Source: Smittium mucronatum (lineage: Eukaryota > Kickxellomycota > Harpellomycetes > Harpellales > Legeriomycetaceae). From it: a DNA stretch of 37,375 nt. The stretch lies in NCBI GenBank assembly GCA_001953115.1, contig LSSL01000963.1:4565-41939 (forward strand), given 5' to 3'. Below are positions 1 to 11,160 of the stretch, one piece after another (the stretch's first letter is position 1; each line of letters opens with the position of its first letter). A model generated the notes under the pieces. The model was not told where the DNA came from and did no database searches. It saw nothing but the letters and a program-made list of their open reading frames with translations. The position numbers and the translations under genes were made by a program.

Positions 1-156
1 ATACTAATACTAATACTAATACTAATACTAATACTAATACTAATACTAATACTAATACTAATACTAATACTAATACTAATACTAATACTAATACTAATAC
101 TAATACTAATACTAATACTAATACTAATACTAATACTAATACTAATACTAATACTA
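1..156. repeat. (ATACTA)n microsatellite, 26 perfect copies
   Basis: The window opens with 26 uninterrupted copies of the hexamer ATACTA and passes at once into unique sequence at 157. There is no G-rich strand (the complement is TAGTAT), so it does not look like a standard telomere repeat. It may continue to the left of the window. Confidence 0.97.
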
Positions 157-501
157 CCAGCGGTTAAGTAATGTGCTTCTAATTGGCTTTTTTGGCTTTA
201 ATTTAATTATTTTGACACTTATGAGTGTTATATTAAGTATTTAGCTCTTTTGATGTTGAAAATAAATTTTTTAACATGGAGACAATTTTTTTTTTGGAAA
301 ATTCGTAACACTAGAAAATAATCTCAATAAAATTATTTATTATATTTTTTACAAAAATGAACAACATATCCTTAAATATCTCCATCTTATAGTCAAATTA
401 ATTGAAATAAAGTGTTTATAATCAATTTTTGATTTCATCCCTATTAATTTCTGGCTTTGAAATTCTGGTCACTAAAATTATGCTCTGTAAAGAAAATTCT
501 T
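157..501. other. A/T-rich sequence, no gene seen
   Basis: There is no reading frame of note. It contains a small inverted repeat, ACACT-TATG-AGTGT, near 217-230. It lies just beyond the 3' end of the first MULE relic and may hold the end of that element, but I could not pair it with an opposite terminus. Confidence 0.5.
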
Positions 502-1470
502 TTAATTACCTGAATTAAAATCTTTTTGATTTCTTTTGGGCAACTCTATATAGTCCACCTTGTCAAAGTTTGTTAAATAGAAGTCCTCAGACTAGCTCAA
601 TATATTTTTTGGAAGGTTTATAAATTATATGAGTTATAATTTTTTCCATTCTTTATATTTATCTTTAACGGTTCTATCAAATATTTCTAAAGAATTATTT
701 GTCGACGGGGTAATGATTTAAAAGCTCTTATTGTGATTAAGTTAGCTAATAATTTTTTTTAAAACTTTTTCAATCACATATTTGAAAATAAATATTTGGT
801 ACCATTTTATGGTGAACAGTGCCCATGATGTTTCAAATAATCTTTATGTTGGAATCAATTTTACCTAATATTATTCATTTTTATCATCACTCCTATATTT
901 ATCGTCACCACTTCGTGTAATATCAGTTAATTTTTCTGAAGCGTGGTACCAACAATAAAACCTATTCATTGAATTTTAAAGAAATTCGTTAGCTTTAGTT
1001 AAGGCTTCTGCATTTTCAGATATTAATTTTTTGCAGCCCAACTACATCCAATTTTTTCTAGCTCATTATTTAAAGTTCGGAATAACTAAATTTACGATCC
1101 ATAATTATATCCTTGGGTTAGCCCTAAGGCAGTAGACATGAATTTTTGGTATTATTTGTAAAACCCGCTAATATTATGGAATATTCACCAATAAAATAAC
1201 TAAAAACAGGGTCAATGTTCAGTTTGATTGTCTTTAAAAATGAATTGATGAATTTTTTTAAAGAAATAATATATCCAACTTTTTTTATATTAGATGAATA
1301 ATTAATATGCAATATTCTTGTGGATTCCCTTATTCAACCAGGTTTCTCAGATTTTTTCAATTTTTTTGGTTGAATCGGCGTTTTTACACCTTTTTTTGTC
1401 TCTATTGTTGTTGATGGTATTTTCAATTTTTTATTGAGATTACATCTTTTCCATCTAATCACATAATTTT
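502..1470 (-). pseudogene. MULE (Mutator-like) transposase relic, copy 1
   Basis: This is a broken minus-strand transposase. Reading leftwards, a segment near 1011-880 gives ENAEALTKANEFL, a stop, then FYCWYHASEKLTDI. It aligns with the second copy at 7.5-7.65 kb (VEAISKTNTFFEKSM, then FWYHEYKKIPDI). Further on, near 710-660, comes PSTNNSLEIFDRTVKDKYKE, the TNN-x-LE...K motif typical of MULE transposase C-termini. The last open segment contains FINLPKN and YIELPKRNQKDF and ends at a TAA at 502-504. In-frame stops and frame changes show it is dead. The N-terminal half is poorly preserved; a lysine-rich open stretch at about 1340-1470 may belong to it. Family assignment rests on motif order and the match to the other copies. 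Confidence 0.6.
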
Positions 1471-2160
1471 AATTAGATTTGGTATATATCCAAGGCACAG
1501 TTATTTTAAAATTATTTCTTTATCTAAAGTCGTTTGTTTAAATATAGAGAATTTCAGAAATTTTGAAGAACTTTATATTATCTCTCAACTATTTTTAATG
1601 AAAATTTTATATCCTACCCTATATTCCGTATTTTTAAAGTTAATATGGAGATATAGTGTATATATTAGCCTATTTAAAATTTCTTTTAATGAAAAAATCC
1701 ATTTTTAATGGTTTGAAAATAAGTAAAATTTTCAACAGGCAGAAAGTTCCTAAAAATTCGACTATTTTTAAAAATATCAGTGCCACAAGAATAAAGTAAT
1801 TTTAATTTTTTTTCATCAAGAATGATGAATTATATACTCTTTCGCAAATATCAAATTATTAAAGCGTGGATTTTTATTTTCTATTTTTATTATATCTACT
1901 ATTTTTTCTATTAGTTCAAGAAACTTTTTAATATTAAATGGTGTTATAAATTCAAAATAAAAAAATAAAATACTACCGAACATTATTATTGTATTTTTTA
2001 ATACTTTTTTATGTTGACATATATTACTATTTAGGTGTTAATTAAATTTTTTTATAAATAGCACGATAAAAAAAATTAAAAAAATCAACGAAAAAAAAAT
2101 ACTGTTTAAATTAGATAATAGCTTATGATATGTATGCAAAATAATTTAATAGTTTTGAAT
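1471..2160. other. A/T-rich sequence, no gene seen
   Basis: No supported reading frame. It may include unrecognisable N-terminal remains of the MULE relic to its left. Confidence 0.4.
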
Positions 2161-2180
2161 TCTAGAAAAAGGATTTACAA

Positions 2181-2260
2181 AAAATAAAGTTCATTATCGA
2201 AAAATAAAGCGTTTTGGCAAATAATAAAACGTCTTGCATTTAATAAATATTCACTAGAGG
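2181..2260 (+). repeat. Diverged 20-bp tandem repeat, four units
   Basis: Four units begin exactly 20 bases apart (2181, 2201, 2221, 2241). They share a front half close to AAAATAAA(G/A)(C/T) and have variable back halves such as TCATTATCGA and GTTTTGGCAA. Similar short subterminal arrays are seen near the ends of the elements at 16.2 kb and 23.3 kb, so this may be the left end of the Tc1-like element whose transposase relic begins about 0.6 kb to the right. No partner end was found. Confidence 0.5.
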
Positions 2261-2829
2261 TTACCAATATTTAAGAATTTACATTGAAAGAGGGTTCCAA
2301 AATTGAAGGGGTATAATTTTCGAGAGATTTGATTTTATCTGCAGATTTCGTGACTAAAATGATCATAGAATTGACTTACCGATGCATATCCTTACATAAG
2401 AAATAATCCAAGATATACTAATTCGCTCAAAGGGAGATTATTTAAGTTTTAAATAACTTCCTTTTTGGACTTAATTAAGCATTGAGAGTCTAATGAAAAA
2501 ATTATAATAGGTTCTGGAGCTTCTAAGAAAAATTGAATTACATTTAAAATCATTTAAAGAAGATATTAAGATATTGGGATGTTCTAATTAGAAATATCCT
2601 GATTTAATTTTATAATACGAAAACATATGGCTAATTAACCTTTGAAATAAACTTGGAAAATCGGATAATAAGCGAAAATTTACAAAATTATTTTGGAATT
2701 GGGATTTGCAATTTGCGATTGAATCAATAATTATAACCATATATCTTTCTCTAGCGCTTAAAAAAATAGATCAGTAGAGATATACGAAAAGAAATAAACG
2801 TTTCATTAAGAATTAGTTGATAAATGAGA

Positions 2830-3330
2830 TTGAAAGGGGTTTTCACAACAGCTAGGACTGCAATCAGACAAACAGTAATATAGTCAAGGAAGCTGCAACT
2901 GAACATTTAATTATTCTAAAAATATCAAAATGCAGCTAAAATCCACCGTGAGAGCTAAAAATAAACACGATTATGGATTCAAACAGGTGAGAAAACAAAA
3001 TTTATAAATTGAAATTATCAACAATAAAAATGATTTCTGTGGGTCGTTATGCGTCTGAGTATTCTATATTTGATGCTTTTGGTGCAGTCGGGGATAAAAA
3101 ATAGACTCATTTCATTTGGAGGAATATGAAGGAGTAAAATAATATCTAACCCCCTGACAATAATTAAGGATAAATTGGCCAACTTGTGAAAATAGAGAAA
3201 TCAGGATGGAGACAACCAACATGACAGTAAAGTTTATATTTAATAATTGAAATATTATACCCAGTCATAAATCTTCGAGTTAGTAAAATGGTGGTGTGAA
3301 ATAAAAATGAAAATGAAAAAAAGGGTGAAA
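2830..3330 (+). pseudogene. Tc1/mariner-type transposase relic (plus strand)
   Basis: No frame stays open, but three motifs occur in the order and spacing of Tc1/mariner DDE transposases. Near 2945-2990 a degraded copy of the first catalytic motif reads RES, a stop, K, then TRLWIQTGEKTKF, comparable to the DES-x-F...vW...GEk segment. Near 3063-3110 it reads SIFDAFGAVGDKK then THFIW, comparable to SImvWGa.s.dGk..lhFI. About 45 codons later, at 3199-3240, it reads NQDGDNQHDSKVYI, comparable to fQqDgd..H.SK. The 45-codon gap matches the family. The first catalytic Asp is lost and the frame changes at least twice, so it is inactive. Confidence 0.55.
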
Positions 3331-3470
3331 ATAATCAAAAATCTTTTTTAAAGAATTCAATTTCAATTTGGTTATTTCACAACTCCAAAAAGCTTTGTAT
3401 ATGGATTCTTTCAAGGAAAAAATTTTTATCAAAAAAAATACAAGTTATTTAAAAAAAATTTCTCACACCA
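3292..3470. repeat. Short inverted repeat, about 180 bp apart
   Basis: TGGTGTGAAAT at 3292-3302 faces ATTTCTCACACCA at 3458-3470, giving imperfect 12-13 bp ends around A/T-rich sequence. It could be a very small inverted-repeat element inserted at the end of the Tc1 relic, or chance. Confidence 0.3.
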
Positions 3471-3539
3471 GCTGTAAATCATCATATGAAAAATTACCTC
3501 TCCCAAGTCCCAAAACATAAGTCTCTATGACAAAAATCT

Positions 3540-3735
3540 ATTTTGATTTCCAAAACCATGTCTTTATACAAACTATCCTGTCTCTACTAATACTACCAAC
3601 GAAACGCGGAAAATTTTCCATAAAAGTAAATATGATTTTAGCGCTACCGAAATATTTTTCACATTCTTGGTAAATAATTTTATTAAGAATATCAGAGCTT
3701 CAGCTAATATGTTTGAAAAATACCCATCCTGAATG
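3540..3735 (+). pseudogene. MULE transposase C-terminal fragment, copy 3
   Basis: A plus-strand frame of about 60 codons contains STNTTNETRKIFHKSKYDF followed by FFTFLVNNFIKNI. Placed against the minus-strand copies (STNNSMERFNRTIKDK and FINLSKKIM), the Ser-Thr-Asn start, the Glu four residues on, and the spaced Lys residues fall in the same columns. It ends at a TGA after EKYPS. Only this tail is recognisable. The open frame on the opposite strand (3573-3830) is taken to be its shadow. Confidence 0.4.
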
Positions 3736-4689
3736 AAAATTAAAGGAATATAAAATACTAGTAAAGCTAATAGAGACCTCACACATGAAGCAATAATATT
3801 AATTTCATAACCAATAATACCATGTACCACGAATAGTTATTAATTATACCTTGAATATTATATAAAATACGTAAAAATTAATAAAATAGATTCATTAATA
3901 TTTCATCTAAATATTTATAAAATTATCTTGCATCACCCAAATTCAAAAATTTTAGTTATAGTGTACTAAATTTCAGCATTTGAATATTAGCTGTCACTAC
4001 ACCTAACCTCTAAGCCAGTTATATAGAAAAAACAATCCGGATACTTAACCAGGGGCTAAAAAAATGAATGAAAAAAGTACATTTAATTCCCCAAGCTTGG
4101 GAAAAAAATATTGAATCATATTAATTCTTTGAAGATACTATGTAATTATCATTATTAAATTTTAGGACGAAAAACGCAATAAATTTATCAATATAAACTT
4201 ACTTAGTTCTTGAAACGAGATTCTGAGTATTAAAAGATTGAAATTACAGAAACATGGTGATATTAAATTTATTTACCTCAGGAGCATAAATAAATAGAGC
4301 AAAATTGGTAAATTTATTAGTTTATCTACATTCAATATGACAAAAAAAATTCTAGTAATGGTTTTATGGATTTTATTTAGATCGAGTGAAAAATATTACA
4401 ATAATAAGCTTAGTAGATGATACTTTTCTATTAAAAAAACATCAATTAAATCAGAAATAAATAATAAAATCATTAGAAGGATAAAAGCTGCATTGATTAT
4501 TATAGACTCAACAGATAAATAATTGATACAATAAGTAACTCGGTTGCGGAAGATTTACTATCAGGAAAAAGAGAAATATATTAAGAAAAGACGTTTGAAA
4601 AATTTTATTTATCTTTTAAATTATTTTTTTAAACCAAAATCTGAAATATTAATAAATATTTACTTTCTTTTAATAAAAATTTTATAAAA

Positions 4690-4860
4690 ATACTGATTTT
4701 AAAGGGAGAATTATATACGAATAACGTTCTAGAAATTTTTAATGATAGCAAAAAATAAATGATAATTTTTTGAGGGACAAAAGATCTCTTTAAAATTTGC
4801 GAAATTACTCTCAATCTGGTAATTAAAAACCTTAATCTTAAACTTTACAAGTATCAAATG
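4690..4860 (+). pseudogene. MULE transposase C-terminal fragment, copy 4
   Basis: The plus strand reads YTNNVLEIFNDSKK, with stops soon after, then DLFKICEITLNLVIK. TNN-x-LEIF matches copy 1 (TNNSLEIF) in seven of eight positions. Nothing upstream is clear enough to extend it. It has in-frame stops and no usable start. It shares orientation with copy 3 but lies about 1 kb away, so it is probably a separate remnant. Confidence 0.4.
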
Positions 4861-5240
4861 GCAAAGATAATGAATAGGACCTGAGTTATTACGGTTTTAT
4901 ATTGTTTAACTTAATTTTAAAAATAGGTTAACCTTTATTTGGACATTTTTATAAAAATGGCTTTATAGGTAAGGTCTGCAACCATCAATAATGATAATAA
5001 ATCGCACCTTTAAAATAATAAAATCTTTCTAAATTTAATTTTTTTAACTAATTTATAATAATAATTACATACAAAAAAAATGATGACCGAATAAAAAATG
5101 ATTTTAAATAGAAATAAAAGAAAAACGATTGTGTTCATTAATTGAGTGCAGAAAATAACTTTGGCAAATTCCAATCATTAAAATATCAAGTTAAGTTATC
5201 TGAAAAAAATTAACAACTGATTACATAGGAAAAAATTAGT
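4861..5240. other. A/T-rich sequence, no gene seen
   Basis: There is no supported frame or structure between MULE fragment 4 and the outer end of the long-armed MULE element. Confidence 0.5.
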
Positions 5241-5770
5241 GAATTGACTAATAATTTATTAATAGTTGATCTATTTGAAATTCCATCTACCATTTACAGA
5301 AAATTAAAATCGAGACATTTCCTAAAAATAGTATTTTCCGTTTACTCTACCGCAAAATTGGCCCACATACCACTTTAACTACTTTTCAAAGACTTATCTG
5401 CCATTTATTATATATTTAATTTGCATAATATACATTTTAACCGCCATCTAATTAATGAAATTTATCTTATTTCTTCATAAAATTGGACTATATACAATTT
5501 TTAAGACCATCAAATTATTTTATTTATGATTTTGCATTCCAAAAAGGTTCTCTAATTATAATTGGTAAATTATTAAACACAAGCTATTTGATTAGTCTAC
5601 AATCTGGCTTATTAATTATCAAGCAATTTTATTAATTTGAAAGAAGTTTTAATAAATCCAATCTTATTTTTTTTAATTAAGCACATCTCAAGGAAATACC
5701 TCACTAATTCCAAGCTAGATTTTCTCTATTATTTTTTTGAAATAGTCGATACTAATTTCAGGATTAATCA
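5241..5770 (+). repeat. Left terminal inverted repeat of MULE element
   Basis: This arm pairs with 8688-9190. It starts near GAATTGACTAATAATTT and loses similarity near 5770. It has no recognised gene of its own. Confidence 0.75.
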
Positions 5771-7189
5771 TTTTCTTTCCAAACAGTTTAATGAATTATG
5801 ATTCCATTAAAAAATATGTTTTTAAACAGAATGTTAGTACTATTTAATAAAGAGCTTTAGGCTTATTATTTGTTTTCGGGTAATTTTTTTATTAATAACA
5901 TTTTTTCTGGCTCATGATAAATGCTCTTCAATTCTGAAAATGAAAATTTCTCATTTTTGAAACTTTGAAACGTGTTTTAAGATTTCATTGGAAATTTTTT
6001 TCCAAACTACCCCCTCGCTTTTATTTAAAATCCTTCATGTTGTTTTTAACCATTTTAATTATATATGCCGTGGTGGAAAGGTAGATTTTTCCTGAACTCA
6101 AAAACATGCTATCATTGTTTTAAGGAATCATTTTGGGATATTAGTTATTATTGTGCCGTTTTTTGAACTTTTTTATTATACTTTCTAGCTGCTAAGATTA
6201 ACTAAGTAATTTATTTATTGAATTAAATATATATCTATATTTGTACATAACCAATTAAAAAACATATTTTCAATTAGTATTCGGTTAATCGGTACAAATA
6301 AAGTTCCATTTCTGAAATATTACCCCATCTTTGATTTATTTAATGATAATATTATTATTTTAGGGAACCGATAGACAACTTAAAATTTAAATAAGAGTAT
6401 AGGTATTCACACAATCTTTATTATTGACTCTGACCAAAATCATCATATTTTTTTATTTATTAACAAACTCTAGAATAAATACTGGGATAATCTAAGCGAT
6501 TTTTTTTAACAGTAAAATATTTATACCTTAGCTCATATACAGGCTTCAATTTCAATGCAAGATTTTAAATGATAAGTTCAGCATTTAACTCTGATTATAT
6601 AGAGTAAACATCATTTATATTATATTCATTTATCCAAATTGGATCTATAGGGATGTTTTTTATTCAAAAATTTTCTGTTTCAAAAATTTACGAGTGTTAT
6701 ATTACCATATAAAATAAAATAATGCAATTATTTGTTTATCTTTGACTTAATAATTTTATAGTGTTAAGTAAATAAAAAGTTTAAAATTATTTAGGCTTTT
6801 TTTCTTTTGAATATTTTTTGGTCTCCCTTGCATTTTTTTGCCCTCAATTAAGGTTATATTCAAGATTTCTAATCTTTTTATCTTCAGGAGAAAAGAGTAT
6901 GTATGTAATCATTTATTTTTCTTCAAGAAATCAAATCAGGAACAATATAAATAAGAATGACTATTATAATAGTATTGATAAATAGGAAGGACTTTTTTTA
7001 AATAATTTACGCTTTGAATCTAGGTTTTGGAATGTGTTTTTTTCTAAAAAAAACCCCCTTTAATGATCCTAAATATAGTCTCGCGGTTAAATTATCTAAC
7101 ATATGTTTACATTTTCGCCAAATTATTTAGTCAAATAAACGAAATCTAAAATTTCCAATTCATTTTTGGATATTTCATTTTACTTTATT

Positions 7190-8437
7190 TTAGTTCATTT
7201 TTCCTAAATTGGGAATATAAATATCCACAGATTCATCCATTATTTTTTTTGAAAGATTTATAAAATCTAATTAATTTAATCTTCTCATCTCAGTTTATTT
7301 GTCCTTTATGGTCCTATTAAACCTTTCCATGGAATTATTAGTTGAAGGTGCGAATATTTCAAAACTCTCACCCCAATTATAATATGTTTAAAAATAAAAA
7401 TAATCGATCTTATTAATTATTTCATGAACTCTGGTCATTTTTGAATATTTTGACAGAAATAAATCATTCAAAATTACAATTGGTTTTGATTAGGCATGAT
7501 TGCATTTTGGAATATAATTTCTCAATCATTTTTGTAATCGTTATCATCTTTATCGATTATATCTGGTATCTTTTTATATTCATGATACCAGAAACTTCCT
7601 CTACCCATAGACTTTTCAAAAAATGTATTTGTCTTCGAAATAGCCTCCACTAAATCTTCTATTAAAACATTTCCTTTCTGAATGAGCCTATTTTTTTAAG
7701 TTTATTATTTATTTAGTGCTAAAAGCCTATAAATTGGCTTTAATTTAGTCATTTTTGGTACATCAATTTATACAGGTATAAGCTTTAGATCTATGTCAGC
7801 AAACCTTGCGAAAAAAACAAGATATAATCAATGTACTAATCTGAAAGTAGATTCTATATGAAATTGTCTTGCTTTAAAAAAAATTCAGCCATATTTTATA
7901 AGTCAGTATATACCCTAGTGATTTTATTTTTGATTAGTGATCAGCTATATATGATTCCCAGGGATCTGCTTTTTCAGAAAATAGCTTACAATGTATTTCA
8001 AAATTTTCCTTTGATATCAAATTTTCTGTTTTTTTTAACCTATAGATGTTGATTTTTATGTGTATTTTTTTAATTTCAATTTTATAACCACTGGAATCAA
8101 TATATCGTTTAATTGATCTTGGTTTGAACTCTAAATTGAGAAGCTTTAACACCTCTTTCTTTCCAAATTTTGTTATTTCAAAAACGTATTCACCTAGGTG
8201 ATTCGCGGATGAATATTTTTTTACCTCAATTAGATTGGTTTTAACTATCTTTAAATCACTCACACTCCCCAAAGTTTGAAAATTTTTAAATCTGGATACG
8301 CAGTAAATATTTCTATTTTGTCTTTTGGTGTAAGACACTCTCAACTTTCCAAGGTCCCTATTATATTCATACCCATCGACCTTGATCAAGTTTTTAGATA
8401 TAAGATTGAATATTTTTGTGTATCGAAAAAAATTCAT
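7190..8437 (-). pseudogene. MULE transposase relic with FLYWCH-like N-terminus, copy 2
   Basis: This is the transposase gene of the long-armed MULE. The 5' part (8437-7934) is still open for 167 codons. After residue 20 it shows VDGYEYNRD, then NIYCVSRFKN, then a His near SANHLGEY, resembling a FLYWCH zinc finger (dGY.Y ... C ... H), a DNA-binding module often fused to MULE transposases. A lysine-rich stretch follows. From 7930 leftward the frame is broken many times, but family segments persist: KPIYRLLAL, VEAISKTNTFFEKSM, FWYHEYKKIPDI, then APSTNNSMERFNRTIKDK at about 7350-7300 and FINLSKKIMDES, with a stop at 7190-7192. The remaining 1.25 kb is short for a MULE transposase, so parts are probably deleted as well as mutated. 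Confidence 0.65.
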
Positions 8438-8687
8438 TAAAAAATTTCTGATATTTTAAACCTTATAAACATACATGTATAAATATTATTATGTTAATTG
8501 CAGAAGCTTTAAGCATTTTTTAAGTGTTAAAAATAATGACTGAATTAATTAAAAACTGATTGGTAAAATATATTTATCTTTATTGTGGAGATAAAGCGTA
8601 TTGCATAAAATTATGAAGTGCATAATATTATTATGTCTTTAAATGAATTTTTCTTTAGTAGCATAATTATATTGACCTATTTATGAA

Positions 8688-9190
8688 GATGATAATTAAT
8701 CTTGAAATATTCCAATAAAATATTTCACTAAAATCATCGAGAAAATCCAGCTTGAAATTTTGAGGTATTTTTTTGGGATGTGGCTATAAAAAAAAAACCA
8801 TCTTGGATTTATTAAAGCGGCTTTCAAATTAATAAAATCGCTTGGAAATTCATAAGCTAGCATGTGGACCATTAATGTCTTGTGTTTAATAATCAAACGA
8901 TTACAATTATGTATATTTTTTAGAATGCAAAATCATAAGTAAAATAATTTGATGGTATTAAAAATTGTAATTAGTCCAATTTTACGAAGAAATAAGATAA
9001 ATTTCATTAATTAGATGGCGGTTAAAATGAGTATTGTGCAAATTAAATATATAATAAATGGTAGATAAGTAAATTAGAAGACAGTTGTAGTATTATGTTG
9101 CCCAATTTTGTGGTAGGGTAAACGGTAAAAATGATATTCGTGAAATAGGTAAAATTTTATATAGATCAAATATTAATAGGTGAATATTCT
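8688..9190 (-). repeat. Right terminal inverted repeat of MULE element
   Basis: This is the reverse-complement partner of 5241-5770. A 66-codon open frame on the minus strand (8696-8896) lies wholly inside this arm. A broken version of the same reading is present in the left arm, so it is treated as repeat sequence and not as a gene. Confidence 0.75.
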
Positions 9191-9450
9191 TTAAAATTAT
9201 AAAATTAATATTCCTTTTGAGTGTATTTTTTCCATTTATTGTGGTTTTAAAAATTAAAAATATTAAATTTATTAATTTAAATCTTTTTCCAATACATTAT
9301 TTGATATTTTTATTAATTATAAGTATAAAATATGTTGCAAAAAAATATAATTATGTATTCAAATAGATTTTAATTCGATTAAATTCATAAAATTTCCAAA
9401 AAAATACAAGGAATATACAAGTTGAATTATTAGAATTAGTGAAAATAGTT

Positions 9451-10945
9451 CTATTATCATTTTTCCTACTATTTTCACCGCCTTACAACTTAACCTAATA
9501 CCCAATTTTTTTACTTTATATTTTACTACTACAAAATTATTCCTCCTACAAGTTTTCATATCTCTAAATTGACCTGTTCTTGAATAAACCTAAAGAAAAA
9601 TTGACCCATTTAAAAATTTAGTTACTTTTTTATCGTATAATTAATTTTCCATAATAATATAATTAACTCCACTTAAATCTCATAAAAAAAAGGCCCCTCC
9701 GAAATCAAATATTTTCAAATATATTAAATTTTGAAGGTTCGAGTAACTGCAAAACAGATTTTAAATGCTCTATTTTTAATAAAAGTTCAATTATCTGCGA
9801 TTAGAAATATTTCTAAGAAATATAATGACTATATGTTAATAAGTTACAAGATTGTAAATTATGATATCTTTCTTTATCTTAAAATAAGGCCACACACATA
9901 TTTTATATAAACACAACGCTGGTAGATCTTATGAGGCACTATTTAAAATATTAGGCCATCAATTACCATAATATCTAAATCTTCTATTGATTCAAAAAAT
10001 TATTTTAGAGTACAAATTTGTACTCGTAGATTTGATGTACATTGGTATGAAGCTTCGAAACTATATATAATTCTGATTTAAGTATAGAAAAAAAATCTTT
10101 TTCGTGTTATTAAACGAAAACTTCAAGAAAAGAAAAATGTTAGAAGATCTATATGAAAAATGGTCTATATAAAATCAAATAAAAAACTATATTTAAATTT
10201 GCAATAATTATTTTTTTCTATTCATTACAATAAAAATATATATGAAAGTTACTTTAAATATAAAAATTCCGCTAAAATTGGTATTTAATCATAAAATAAT
10301 GTAGCCTATAACTTATCATTGGCTACTAAATACTTTTTCCGATCATTTGAGCTTAAAAAATTAAATTCACTAACACATACTCAGATATTTGGGAGAAAGA
10401 GTTTATAACTCAAAGATTGTATGGATATATAGGGACGATATTCACTTTTATTCCCGTTAAATATTTAATCATATATAATTATTAAAAAATCACCTCAACT
10501 TTGCCATAGTCATTATTTAAATAAGGGAGGATGAAAACTGTATTAAATATACTGATTAAACTTCGTATACATTCTACGTCTGTAGAGTTATATTGATTTA
10601 ACTAAGCCATTACATGTATACATAGTGAATTTAAACTGCTAAATAAGCGTTAAAATCCACAAAAACTCTTAACTATTGTTAATATTTTTCTTTTTAGAGG
10701 TTAGCTTACTTTATGAGCTCTATTGAAAGCAATTAGAAAGTTAGGGTAAATAAAATATACGATAAAGATAATAAGCATAATTTTAAATAGACCAATTTTA
10801 CTGTAGGTGTATCCAGGATTTGATCAATTTAGAGATTTGAAAATTTGTAGGTAGGTTAATCGGCGATAGTCAAAAAATAAATTTTATCGATAGGGTAGTG
10901 GCTGAAATTGTAAATCGTACAAAATAGTAGGCCAAATGGTAATAG
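9451..10945. mobile_element. Foldback-like inverted-repeat structure, arms ~320 bp
   Basis: The reverse complement of 9451-9770 aligns with 10626-10945 at moderate identity. Shared landmarks in the same order are TTTATGAG, ATACGATAAA, GTCAATTTAGAGATATGAAAA against ATCAATTTAGAGATTTGAAAA (compared in part), CTTGTAGG against TTTGTAGG, and AAAATAGTAGG near the outer end. About 850 bp of unrelated A/T-rich sequence separates the arms. It starts about 260 bp after the MULE element and is probably the skeleton of another long-armed DNA transposon. No transposase is recognisable in the spacer. Confidence 0.55.
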
Positions 10946-11160
10946 TCCATTAGTCCTGACACCAATATTATTATTGATTAGAAAATTATCAAATATTATT
11001 AATAAAAATTTCTTTGATAAATTTAAAAATATTATAAAAATATTATCACTGAACAATTTAAAACATTTTTTTTAAAAATAACGATTAAACATAACATAGG
11101 GTAAAAAATTTCCACAAATTAATGAGCAGTTTCCTATTATTAATTTAACTGTTTTCTAAT

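Larger units (their letters stand above)
5241..9190 (-). mobile_element. MULE-type DNA transposon with ~0.5 kb inverted arms
   Basis: Two long arms in opposite orientation bracket a broken MULE transposase. The left arm (5241-5770) and the reverse complement of the right arm (8688-9190) align along their length with small gaps. The best stretch is 5391-5505 against about 8960-9075, where runs such as CCATTTATTATATATTTAAT and TTTTAACCGCCATCTAATTA are shared with very few differences. Mutator-like elements are known for long terminal inverted repeats, and the transposase inside (7190-8437) belongs to the same superfamily, so arms and gene support each other. Exact termini and the 8-11 bp target duplication expected of MULEs could not be fixed by eye. 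Confidence 0.75.

Noticed and set aside
1..156. Telomeric repeat
   Set aside because: The unit has no G-cluster and does not match known telomere motifs. It is better called a microsatellite.
3573..3830. 85-codon minus-strand frame with hydrophobic residues
   Set aside because: It lies antisense to a plus-strand reading that matches the MULE C-terminal pattern. The hydrophobic mix is what A/T-rich antisense gives.
9359..9559. 66-codon minus frame, and a comparable one at 10856-11056
   Set aside because: Both overlap the paired arms of the foldback structure and read repeat sequence in different frames. No shared protein is implied.
9735..9746. GGTTCGAGT, a possible tRNA B-box
   Set aside because: No A-box or cloverleaf arms at the right distance, and it lies in the arm of an inverted repeat.
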